Below are positions 1 to 7,343 of a stretch of 64,000 nt of DNA, in pieces (the first letter of the stretch is position 1; each line of letters opens with the position of its first letter). Origin of the DNA: UBA1231 sp045123185 (lineage in GTDB: Bacteria > Bacillota_I > Bacilli_A > ML615J-28 > CAG-313); assembly GCA_045123185.1 (NCBI GenBank), contig JBGVIL010000026.1, positions 124,001 to 188,000 of the forward strand, read 5' to 3'. The notes below the pieces were generated by a model that saw nothing but the letters and a program-made list of their open reading frames with translations, searched no databases and was not told the DNA's origin. A program made the translations under genes and the position numbers.

Positions 1-189
1 TATTTTTTCTTGTTAAGAAAAAAATTTGTAAAGATAATTCTAAAAATCAAAAGAACAACAGTAATAATAATTCAAAAGATCTTGATAATTTTTAAACCTT
101 TTAAGATTTTTAAAACAACGTTTTTACTATTAAAAGAAAAAAGTAAAAAGTTATATATCAAAATACTTTACAAACGAAAAAAAATGTAG
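1..189 (+). CDS. 3' end of a basic hydrophobic protein, possibly YabQ-like (partial)
   Basis: Frame 1 is open from the window edge to a TAG at 187-189 (62 residues), which is unlikely by chance in such AT-rich DNA. The visible tail alternates hydrophobic stretches with Lys/Arg clusters, an amphipathic, membrane-proximal pattern. Tails like this are seen in the spore cortex protein YabQ, and in Bacillus the yabP-yabQ-divIC-yabR region is also followed by tRNA genes. The assignment is therefore suggestive only: no diagnostic motif is present and the whole N-terminal part lies outside the window. The tRNA promoter overlaps its last codons. Confidence 0.4.
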   Translation, partial: YFFLLRKKFVKIILKIKRTTVIIIQKILIIFKPFKIFKTTFLLLKEKSKKLYIKILYKRKKM

Positions 190-195
190 TATACT
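167..195 (+). promoter_or_regulatory. sigma-A promoter of the tRNA-Tyr/tRNA-Gln unit
   Basis: TTTACA at 167-172, a 17-nt spacer and TATACT at 190-195. It lies about 30 nt upstream of tRNA-Tyr and overlaps the end of the preceding reading frame. Confidence 0.75.
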
Positions 196-225
196 ATTAT
201 AGCAATCCCATGGAGAGCATTCCAT

Positions 226-310
226 GGAGGGGTAGCGAAGTGGCTAAACGCGGTGGACTGTAAATCCACTCTCTCCGAGTTCGATGGTTCGAATCCGTCC
301 CCCTCCACCA
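226..310 (+). tRNA. tRNA-Tyr (anticodon GUA)
   Basis: The acceptor arm GGAGGGG (226-232) pairs with CCCCTCC (300-306), followed by A307 and an encoded CCA at 308-310. Anticodon GTA is at 260-262, flanked by the stem TGGA/TCCA. The length of 85 nt and the long variable arm fit the class II tRNA-Tyr of bacteria. The T arm shows GGTTCGAATCC. Confidence 0.96.
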
Positions 311-319
311 TTTTTTTAT

Positions 320-394
320 AGGCCATTAGCCAAGCGGTAAGGCAACGGACTTTGACTCCGTCATTCACTTGTTCGAATCAAGTATGGCCTACCA
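320..394 (+). tRNA. tRNA-Gln (anticodon UUG)
   Basis: The acceptor AGGCCAT (320-326) pairs with ATGGCCT (384-390), followed by A391 and an encoded CCA at 392-394. The anticodon stem ACGGA/TCCGT encloses a loop with TTG at 352-354. It sits 9 nt after tRNA-Tyr and is probably cotranscribed with it. Confidence 0.96.
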
Positions 395-403
395 TTTGTA
401 ATT

Positions 404-431
404 AACTCAAACGTCGTGTTGAGTTTTTTTT
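404..431 (+). terminator. Rho-independent terminator after the tRNA pair
   Basis: Stem AACTCAA/TTGAGTT (404-410 with 419-425) with an 8-nt loop and a run of T to 431. Confidence 0.85.
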
Positions 432-440
432 ATGCTTAAT

Positions 441-469
441 TTTACAAATATAAGGTAAAGTGTTATAAT
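441..469 (+). promoter_or_regulatory. sigma-A promoter with extended -10
   Basis: TTTACA at 441-446, a 17-nt spacer and TGTTATAAT with the -10 at 464-469. It drives the membrane protein at 490. Confidence 0.8.
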
Positions 470-489
470 AATTATAGAGGTGTTAAAGT

Positions 490-2328
490 ATGACAATTCG
501 GGAATACTTAATTGAATTAGAAGAAGAATTAAAGTTTCTTCCTAAAAATAAAAGAGAATCTACACTAATAGTTTATCGAGAAAAAATTAATAATTTGATA
601 GATCTTGGTGAATCAGAAGAAAAAATAATAGCTGAACTGCCATCACCTAGAGAAATTGCAGAAAGCCAATATTCAAGTGAAGGTATAGATTATTTAGACA
701 AAAGAAAAAAACTTACTAAACAAAAGGCAACAACAAAAGCCATTATTTCAGCATTTGTATTGTTGTTGTTAGTAAGTGCAGTTGTAGTTCTTTCATGGTT
801 TACATTTGGAAGTATTATAAAAATTGTTGGATTAATATTTAAAGTAAAAGGTATTTTAGAAATAGTAATTAACACGTGTTTGGTTATAAGTTATATAGCA
901 GTACTTTTACTAGCATATATCTATTTATTAGATTTATTACATATGATATTTAATATGTTACTAGAAAATATTTTAATTGTATTTGATAAAAATCCAAAGT
1001 TTTTAGATAATTCTTTAATGGACTATATTGATAAATTAACAAAAAAACCAAAGCTGTTTGGTAAAATACTTGCTGTGACAGCTGGATGTTTATTAATGTT
1101 TTTAGTAATTGGTTATTTTACTAAAACATATTTTTATCGATCTTTTGGTGAAATTAAAACAGAAGAATATGTTGAAACATTAACTTATAATAATTCTACT
1201 TTTGATAAATTTGTTATTGATATTGATATAGCAAATATTGTTTTATCAATTGGCGAAGAATTTAAAATTATTGTGTCTAGTGAATTTGAAAGAAACAATT
1301 TATTGACACTTACTGATTCGACACTAACATTTACAACAGACACACTACAAGAATTTGATATGTTTGGTTTATTTACTGAACCAATTCCATATATTGAAAT
1401 TATTGTTCCTCAAAATTTAAATATAATTTGTAAAACGCATTCTGGCTTTATTCAAATGGAAAAATCTAATTTAAATGATTTAACTATACAAACTAATTCA
1501 AGTGGTGTATTCATTAGTGAATCAAGTATGAATAAGGTAAATATATCTCAAAACAAAGGTGGATTACAAATTTCCAATTCTAATTTTAATATTGGAACTA
1601 TTAATACTATAGGCGGTTCTGTGTTATTAGAAAAGAATACTTGTGTTGAATTAAACTATATAAATGATACAGCAAAAGTTAATATTAACGACACTGTTCT
1701 TGATAAGCTTACTTTAAGCAGTAATACAGGAAATGTGTTTATTAATAAAATGAATAATAATGAAACATATATAGAAACACAAAATTGTACACTTGATTTA
1801 AAACAAGTTCATTCATTAAGTAATATAAATATAAAATCATTCTATGAAACAAAAGTAACATTATATGAATCGGACACAACAAATTTAAATGTTATTATGA
1901 ATGGCGGAACATTCACTGGATATTATTTGAATATGAATGGTGTAATTCAAACTACTGGGTCATTAATGTTAAGTTATATTATAGGTAATTTTGATGTAGA
2001 AGCATATGGTAGATATTGTGATATTCATGAATATATCGGAGATACATTAAAACTTCGTACAGAATCAAGTGAAACAACACTTAAATATATTAAAGCTAAT
2101 TTAGTTGATTATCAATCAAATAAGTCTAAATCATTACTTTATTTCGTGTTTGGTAAAGATATGATAGTTCAAGATATAAAAGGTGATATCTTACTAGATA
2201 ACAGAATAGCTATTTGTGATAATTTAGAATTATATTCAAAATATGAACAAAAAGTAGAAAGGCTTGATATTCCTTCGACTGCATCATTTAATGTAAATGA
2301 AGGAGTACAATTAGGTGCTTGGGAATGA
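490..2328 (+). CDS. DUF1700-type membrane protein with DUF4097-like beta-rich exodomain
   Basis: 612 aa. Residues 1-75 are a soluble helical region of the HAAS/DUF1700 kind (EYLIELEEEL..LP...R...I..Y). Hydrophobic segments follow at about 84-116, 124-155 and 192-212. From about 225 to the end there is a Ser/Thr/Asn-rich beta-repeat region like the DUF4097 putative-adhesin fold, predicted outside the membrane. In related genomes such proteins are usually encoded with a PadR-type repressor and take part in envelope stress responses. No PadR gene is next to it here. The start has the site TAGAGGTG upstream. The stop TGA overlaps the next start (ATGA). Domain calls are from pattern, not search. 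Confidence 0.7.
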   Translation: MTIREYLIELEEELKFLPKNKRESTLIVYREKINNLIDLGESEEKIIAELPSPREIAESQYSSEGIDYLDKRKKLTKQKATTKAIISAFVLLLLVSAVVVLSWFTFGSIIKIVGLIFKVKGILEIVINTCLVISYIAVLLLAYIYLLDLLHMIFNMLLENILIVFDKNPKFLDNSLMDYIDKLTKKPKLFGKILAVTAGCLLMFLVIGYFTKTYFYRSFGEIKTEEYVETLTYNNSTFDKFVIDIDIANIVLSIGEEFKIIVSSEFERNNLLTLTDSTLTFTTDTLQEFDMFGLFTEPIPYIEIIVPQNLNIICKTHSGFIQMEKSNLNDLTIQTNSSGVFISESSMNKVNISQNKGGLQISNSNFNIGTINTIGGSVLLEKNTCVELNYINDTAKVNINDTVLDKLTLSSNTGNVFINKMNNNETYIETQNCTLDLKQVHSLSNINIKSFYETKVTLYESDTTNLNVIMNGGTFTGYYLNMNGVIQTTGSLMLSYIIGNFDVEAYGRYCDIHEYIGDTLKLRTESSETTLKYIKANLVDYQSNKSKSLLYFVFGKDMIVQDIKGDILLDNRIAICDNLELYSKYEQKVERLDIPSTASFNVNEGVQLGAWE

Positions 2329-2522
2329 AAATAATTGCGTATATAATGATGGGGCTTGGAATCCTAGGCTGGATAAGTTTATATTTTATTGCAGTAATAT
2401 TAAAAGATAATCCAAATATGGATAATATTTTATTTATTACTGGATATATTGTTACAATTATTTTTGTAGGAGGTTTTTTATTAAATGGCAAATTTAGAAA
2501 AAAAGCTCAAGAAAATAGATAA
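2325..2522 (+). CDS. small two-helix membrane protein
   Basis: 65 aa with two hydrophobic segments (about 3-25 and 35-58) and a short basic tail. I chose the ATG at 2325, which overlaps the previous TGA as ATGA. A TTG at 2319 in the same frame is an alternative. It overlaps the first 38 nt of glyA, so translation of the three genes is probably coupled. Function is not recognised; the position suggests a partner of the upstream membrane protein. Confidence 0.6.
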   Translation: MKIIAYIMMGLGILGWISLYFIAVILKDNPNMDNILFITGYIVTIIFVGGFLLNGKFRKKAQENR

Positions 2523-3735
2523 TGAAATATATCAAGCAATTGTTACAGAACAAAAAAGACAAAAAGAAGGTTTAGAATTAATCGCATCTGAAAACTATGT
2601 CTCACAAAATGTTTTAAGTGTTGTAGGCTCATGTTTAACTAATAAATATGCTGAAGGTTATCCAAATAAACGATACTATGGTGGATGTGAAAATGTTGAT
2701 ACAGTAGAAAATTTAGCAATCGAAAGAGTATGTAAACTTTTTGGTGCTAGATATGCTAACGTTCAACCACACTCTGGATCACAAGCTAATATGGGAGCTT
2801 ACCGAGCTGTTTTAAATCTTGGTGATAAAGTGTTAGGAATGAACTTGAATGATGGTGGACATTTAACTCATGGACATAAATTAAGTTTCTCTGGAAAAGA
2901 TTATAATTTTATTTCTTACGAAGTAGATCCAGATACAGGATATTTGGATTATAAAAAAATTGAAGAGATTGTCAAAACAGAACAACCTAAACTAATTGTT
3001 GCCGGTGCTTCTGCTTATCCAAGAAAAATCGATTTCCAAGAGTTTTCTAGAATTGCGAAAGAAAACAATGCATTGTTAATGGTAGATATGGCACATATTG
3101 CTGGACTAGTTGCAGCAGGCTATCATCAAAATCCAGTTGACTATGCTGATATTGTTACGACAACTACACATAAAACTTTAAGAGGACCACGTGGAGGAGT
3201 AATCTTAACTAATAATGAACAAATTATTAGAAAGATTAATCAGACAGTATTCCCTGGAATTCAAGGTGGCCCACTGATGCATGTCATTGCAGGAAAGGCA
3301 GTTTGCTTTAAAGAAGCTCTTGATGATTCGTTTAAAAAATATCAATATCAAGTAATGTTAAATGCAAAACTTCTTGCAACACATCTACAAAATTATGGTT
3401 ACAAAATAATTACTGGAGGAACAGATAATCACATGTTGTTAGTTGATGTCAAAACATCACTAGGCATCACGGGAAAACAAGCTGAAGATTTGTTACATAA
3501 AGTAAATATTACTTGTAATAAAAACACAATTCCGGGCGATACTGAAAAGCCTGCATACGCCAGCGGTATTAGATTAGGAACCCCTGCTATTACAACTAGA
3601 GGTATGAAAGAAAAAGAAATTGAACAAGTTGCAGAATTAATTCATTTAGGTTTAACTGCAAAAACTGACGAAGATGTAAAACAAATTAAATATAGAGTTA
3701 TTAAACTTAGTAAAAAGTTTCCTACTACATTTTAA
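2485..3735 (+). CDS. glyA: serine hydroxymethyltransferase
   Basis: 416 aa, the usual family length. It is a cytosolic PLP enzyme converting serine and tetrahydrofolate to glycine and 5,10-methylene-THF. Visible hallmarks are SENYVS near the N-terminus (about 34-39), YYGGCENVD (64-72), the substrate loop GHLTHGH (125-131) and the PLP-lysine motif TTTTHKTLRGPRGG with K230. The site AGGAGG lies at 2469-2474 inside the overlapping small gene. Nothing looks degraded. Confidence 0.97.
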   Translation: MANLEKKLKKIDNEIYQAIVTEQKRQKEGLELIASENYVSQNVLSVVGSCLTNKYAEGYPNKRYYGGCENVDTVENLAIERVCKLFGARYANVQPHSGSQANMGAYRAVLNLGDKVLGMNLNDGGHLTHGHKLSFSGKDYNFISYEVDPDTGYLDYKKIEEIVKTEQPKLIVAGASAYPRKIDFQEFSRIAKENNALLMVDMAHIAGLVAAGYHQNPVDYADIVTTTTHKTLRGPRGGVILTNNEQIIRKINQTVFPGIQGGPLMHVIAGKAVCFKEALDDSFKKYQYQVMLNAKLLATHLQNYGYKIITGGTDNHMLLVDVKTSLGITGKQAEDLLHKVNITCNKNTIPGDTEKPAYASGIRLGTPAITTRGMKEKEIEQVAELIHLGLTAKTDEDVKQIKYRVIKLSKKFPTTF

Positions 3736-3793
3736 TTTATAGTGTTAATTATAATTTTAGTAATATATTTTTTATTTACATTAGTTAGTTCAC

Positions 3794-3807
3794 TTGTTCA
3801 AGAACAA
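3794..3807. promoter_or_regulatory. 14-nt perfect palindrome upstream of mscL
   Basis: TTGTTCAAGAACAA is a perfect inverted repeat 28 nt before the mscL start. It could be an operator, but it has no loop or T-run to act as a terminator, and no regulator in the window is obviously linked to it. Confidence 0.25.
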
Positions 3808-3834
3808 AACAAAAAATAGAGGAAGGTACAAAGC

Positions 3835-4473
3835 ATGACAAGAGAAGAAAGAAAAACTTTAAGAGCTGAAAAGAAAAAGAACAAAACAGGATTCTTCCAA
3901 GAATTCAAAAAATTTATTACACGCGGTAATATCGTAGATATGTCTGTTGGGGTTATTGTTGGTGGTGCTTTCACAGCAATCGTTAATGGACTTTCAAATA
4001 ATATTTTAAAACCAATTATTAACTGGTTTTTAGCAAAACTTTTAGGTAAAGATTCTCTATCTGAAGTTTATACATATTTACAAAAAGTAGAAGTTGCTGA
4101 AGTTGATGAAGCTGGTGTTGCAACTGGTAAAACGGTTGTTGATTTAACTCAATCTATTTATATTGACTGGGGAGCATTCATTAATGCAATTATTAACTTC
4201 TTAATTATTGCGTTCGTTTTATTTGTTATTGTTAAAATGATTAATAAATTAAATGATGCAAATAAACGTTCTAAAGATCTTGGCGCTCGTATTGCATGGA
4301 AGCAAGAAAGAAACATTAAACTTAACAAAAAAGAAAAAGCATATGTTGCAGAACAAGAAGCAAAAGCAAAAGCTGAAGCTGAAGCAGCTTTAGCACCACA
4401 AGAACCAGTTATTACTGAACTTGATGTATTACTAGAAATTAAACAATTATTAGAAGCTAAAAAACAAGCATAA
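3835..4473 (+). CDS. mscL: large-conductance mechanosensitive channel MscL (extended)
   Basis: 212 aa against the usual 130-150. The N-terminal amphipathic helix and TM1 (about 33-62, GNIVDMSVGVIVGGAF) are typical, TM2 is at about 112-137, and the C-terminal bundle helix is ELDVLLEIKQLL at about 195-207. Extra length comes from a longer external loop (about 70-108), a Lys-rich N-terminal extension and a Lys/Glu/Ala-rich linker (about 148-188) before the last helix. MscL forms a homopentameric pore that releases solutes on hypo-osmotic shock. The start follows GAGGAAGG. It appears monocistronic, since the next gene has its own promoter. Confidence 0.95.
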   Translation: MTREERKTLRAEKKKNKTGFFQEFKKFITRGNIVDMSVGVIVGGAFTAIVNGLSNNILKPIINWFLAKLLGKDSLSEVYTYLQKVEVAEVDEAGVATGKTVVDLTQSIYIDWGAFINAIINFLIIAFVLFVIVKMINKLNDANKRSKDLGARIAWKQERNIKLNKKEKAYVAEQEAKAKAEAEAALAPQEPVITELDVLLEIKQLLEAKKQA

Positions 4474-4479
4474 TAACAC

Positions 4480-4508
4480 TTGACAATTTTAATAAAATTA
4501 GATATAAT
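4480..4508 (+). promoter_or_regulatory. consensus sigma-A promoter of the Mn riboswitch unit
   Basis: TTGACA at 4480-4485, exactly 17 nt, then TATAAT at 4503-4508. It starts 7 nt after the mscL stop and is the most consensus-like promoter in the window. Confidence 0.92.
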
Positions 4509-4525
4509 CTATTTACAAAAGATCC

Positions 4526-4642
4526 TTAAAGGAGAGTAACCGATAATAGATTTATCTATTATTGTTGCATTCGTCATCACGTATATTAATTGAGAATATA
4601 CCGGATGCAACTATCAGTATAACTGAGAGCGTAAGACCTTTA
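4526..4642 (+). ncRNA. yybP-ykoY manganese riboswitch aptamer
   Basis: The leader carries the conserved blocks of this class in order: AAAGGAGAGTAACC (4528-4541), a variable hairpin (4543-4563), GTTGCATTCGTCATCACG (4564-4581), a hairpin closing into ACCGGATGCAAC (4600-4611), then AGCGTAAGACCTTT (4628-4641), which pairs back with the 5' strand. GTTGCAT pairs with ATGCAAC. The family binds Mn2+ and commonly controls Mn exporters and P-type ATPases. The recognition is by eye from conserved blocks and pairing. Confidence 0.88.
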
Positions 4643-4673
4643 TTCTTGATATTAAGAGTAAGGGTCTTTTCTT
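4632..4673 (+). terminator. riboswitch expression-platform terminator
   Basis: AAGACC (4633-4638) can pair with GGTCTT (4663-4668), followed by T-rich sequence. The same AAGACCTTT strand is needed for the aptamer closing helix, so the two folds exclude each other. This fits an ON switch in which Mn2+ binding prevents termination. Confidence 0.8.
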
Positions 4674-4696
4674 ATGTCGAAAAAAGGAGAAAAGAA

Positions 4697-7312
4697 ATGA
4701 AAAGTTATCAAGATGTAATTAAAGAATTACAAACAAATGAAGCAACTGGTTTATCAAAAGAACAAGTTGAAAATAATCTTCAACATTATGGACCAAATGC
4801 TTTACAAGAAAAAAAGAAAACACCTTTAATTATTAAGTTTTTAGCTGAGTTTAAAGATTTCTTAGTAATTATTTTATTGATTGCTGCAGTTGTATCAGTG
4901 ATTGCTAATCCAGAAGAATGGATTGAAAGTTTAATAATTCTGATTGTTGTTTTAGTAAATGCTATTTTAGGGGTTGCTCAAGAAAGTAAAGCAGAGAAAT
5001 CTTTAGAAGCATTAAAAAAATTAAGTACACCAAATGCAAAAGTAATTAGAGATGGTGTAAGTATTAAAATTAGTTCAAGCGAAATTGTTCCAGGTGATAT
5101 TTTATTAGTAGAAGCTGGTGACTTTGTTCCTGCGGATGCAATGATTATTGAATCTGCTAATTTAGTTGTAGATGAATCTGCTTTAACAGGTGAATCAGTT
5201 CCAGTTAATAAAAATAATCAAACGATTGACAAAGAAGACGTTGCTATCGGTGATATGACTAACTGTTTATTCTCATCAACATATGTTACATATGGAAGAG
5301 CAAAAGCAGTTGTTACTGGAACAGGAATGAATACTGAAATTGGTAAAATTGCTGGAATGCTTATGAGTGAAGAAAATACTCAAACTCCACTACAACATAA
5401 ACTTGATCAAATTGGTAAATCAATTGGACTATTATGTATTTTTGTTTGTGTTATAGTTTTTGGTATGGAACTACTTGCTTTAAGTTCAATGACTAAAGAA
5501 GGAGTAACAGCAGCATTTATGACGGCTATTGCTTTAACTGTAGCGGCTATTCCGGAAGGCCTTGCAACAGTAGTAACTGTAGTTCTTGCAATTGGTGTGG
5601 ATAAAATGGCTAAAAGACAAGCTATTGTTAAAAAACTTCCAGCTGTTGAAACATTAGGATGTGCATCAATTATTTGTAGTGATAAAACTGGTACTTTAAC
5701 ACAAAATAAAATGACAGTAGTTAAATACTATCATAATAATGTATTAGGTGATATTACAAATAAGTTAAATGATCAAGAACAAAATATGATAGAGTATTTC
5801 AGTTTATGTAGTGATGCAAAAAGTGAAATAGTTGATGGTGAATTAAAAGAAATTGGTGATCCAACTGAAATTGCTTTAGTAGTGGCTTGTCAAAAATATG
5901 TTCAAAATAAAAAAGTAAATGAACAATATCGTTTTGCTGATTTACCATTTGACTCAGATCGTAAAATGATGACAGTTATTTATAAATATCAAGGTAAATA
6001 TTTATCAATAACAAAAGGTGCTCCAGATATTATTCTAGAACACTCATCATATAAACCTGATGAACAAAGAGCATTACTTGCGAATGAAGAAATGGCAAGT
6101 GACGCATTAAGAGTTTTAGGTATTGGTTATCGTATCTTCGATATTTTACCTGAATTAACATCAGAAAACATTGAAAATGATTTAACCTTTGTTGGACTTG
6201 TTGGGATGATTGACCCAGCTAGACCAGAAGTAAAAGAATCAATCAGATTAGCTAGTAAAGCTGGTATTCGTACAATTATGATTACTGGTGACCATGTAAA
6301 AACTGCTGAAGCTATTGCGAAACAACTTGGTATTTTAAGAGAGGGTGATTTAGCTATTGCTTCAAGCGAATTACAAAAAATGTCTGATGATGAATTATAT
6401 GACAATATTGAAAAATATTCTGTATATGCTCGTGTTGCACCAGAAGATAAAGTGCGTATTGTTGAAACATGGCAAAAGAAAGGTCACATTGTTTCAATGA
6501 CAGGTGATGGCGTGAACGATTCACCTGCTTTAAAGAAAGCAGACATTGGTTGTGCAATGGGTATTACAGGAACTGATGTTGCAAAAGAAGCTGCAGATTT
6601 AGTATTAGTCGATGATAACTTTGGTACAATTGTAGAAGCAATTAAACAAGGCCGTGGAATCTATGCTAATATCAAAAAAGTTGTAATGTATCTTTTATCA
6701 AGTAATATTGGAGAAGTTTTAGCAATCTTCCTTGCATCATTAATTTCTGCATTCTTTGCTGGTATTAACTTTGGTGATCCATTACTACCAATTCACTTAT
6801 TAATGGTTAACTTAGTTACAGATACCTTCCCTTCATTTGCACTTGGTTGTGAAGCTACTGATGATGAAGTAATGAATGATTCACCAAGACCTAAAACTGA
6901 AGGTTTCTTTGCTCATAAAATTGGTCTTGTAATATTCTTAGAAGGTATTATGATTGGTTTATTAACATTTGCAGCATATGCAATTGGTCATTTTGCTGAA
7001 CCAAATACTGACTTAGGACATACAATGGCATTTATGACTTTAGCTTCATCACAATTATTCCATGCATTCAATATGAAATCAAATAAGTCAATTCTTAATA
7101 AAAAGTTATTTAATAATAAATGGTTAATTATTTCATTTGTTGCATTAATGGCTGTTCAATTAGTAATGTGTTATATTCCACCAATTGCTAATGTATTCCA
7201 ATTAGTTAGTTTACCTTCTAAATATTTATTTATTTGTTTAGGTTTAGCTGCATCAACAATTGTTTTCGTTGAAATTGGAAAATTGATTAAAAAAATAATA
7301 ATTAAAAAGTAA
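4697..7312 (+). CDS. P-type (2A-like) cation-transporting ATPase, probable Mn2+/Ca2+ exporter
   Basis: 871 aa. The actuator motif is TGES (164-167), the M4 ion site PEGL (286-289), the phosphorylation motif DKTGTLT with D329, the hinge is TGDGVNDSPAL, and about ten membrane segments are present. The reading frame is open further upstream, but that part is riboswitch RNA. The ATG at 4697 follows AAAGGAG and begins with typical P2A sequence (LQTNEATGLSKEQV). The Mn riboswitch in front points to manganese detoxification, as for the L. lactis YoaB type. Ca2+ transport remains possible from sequence alone. Confidence 0.93.
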   Translation: MKSYQDVIKELQTNEATGLSKEQVENNLQHYGPNALQEKKKTPLIIKFLAEFKDFLVIILLIAAVVSVIANPEEWIESLIILIVVLVNAILGVAQESKAEKSLEALKKLSTPNAKVIRDGVSIKISSSEIVPGDILLVEAGDFVPADAMIIESANLVVDESALTGESVPVNKNNQTIDKEDVAIGDMTNCLFSSTYVTYGRAKAVVTGTGMNTEIGKIAGMLMSEENTQTPLQHKLDQIGKSIGLLCIFVCVIVFGMELLALSSMTKEGVTAAFMTAIALTVAAIPEGLATVVTVVLAIGVDKMAKRQAIVKKLPAVETLGCASIICSDKTGTLTQNKMTVVKYYHNNVLGDITNKLNDQEQNMIEYFSLCSDAKSEIVDGELKEIGDPTEIALVVACQKYVQNKKVNEQYRFADLPFDSDRKMMTVIYKYQGKYLSITKGAPDIILEHSSYKPDEQRALLANEEMASDALRVLGIGYRIFDILPELTSENIENDLTFVGLVGMIDPARPEVKESIRLASKAGIRTIMITGDHVKTAEAIAKQLGILREGDLAIASSELQKMSDDELYDNIEKYSVYARVAPEDKVRIVETWQKKGHIVSMTGDGVNDSPALKKADIGCAMGITGTDVAKEAADLVLVDDNFGTIVEAIKQGRGIYANIKKVVMYLLSSNIGEVLAIFLASLISAFFAGINFGDPLLPIHLLMVNLVTDTFPSFALGCEATDDEVMNDSPRPKTEGFFAHKIGLVIFLEGIMIGLLTFAAYAIGHFAEPNTDLGHTMAFMTLASSQLFHAFNMKSNKSILNKKLFNNKWLIISFVALMAVQLVMCYIPPIANVFQLVSLPSKYLFICLGLAASTIVFVEIGKLIKKIIIKK

Positions 7313-7316
7313 AACA

Positions 7317-7343
7317 AAAAACCGTTCATTTTGAACGGTTTTT
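7317..7343. terminator. bidirectional terminator between the ATPase and the aspartase-like gene
   Basis: The stem ACCGTTCA/TGAACGGT (7321-7328 with 7332-7339) is flanked by A-run and T-run, so it works for both converging genes. Confidence 0.9.

Noticed and set aside
208..227. Inverted repeat CCATGGA/TCCATGG in front of tRNA-Tyr
   Set aside because: It could form a short hairpin in the 5' leader removed by RNase P, but it has no features of a riboswitch or T-box, and tRNA genes are not preceded by T-boxes.
4562..4696. Upstream in-frame extension of the P-type ATPase
   Set aside because: The extra 45 codons lie inside the Mn riboswitch and its terminator. The ATG at 4697 has a strong ribosome site and matches the family N-terminus.
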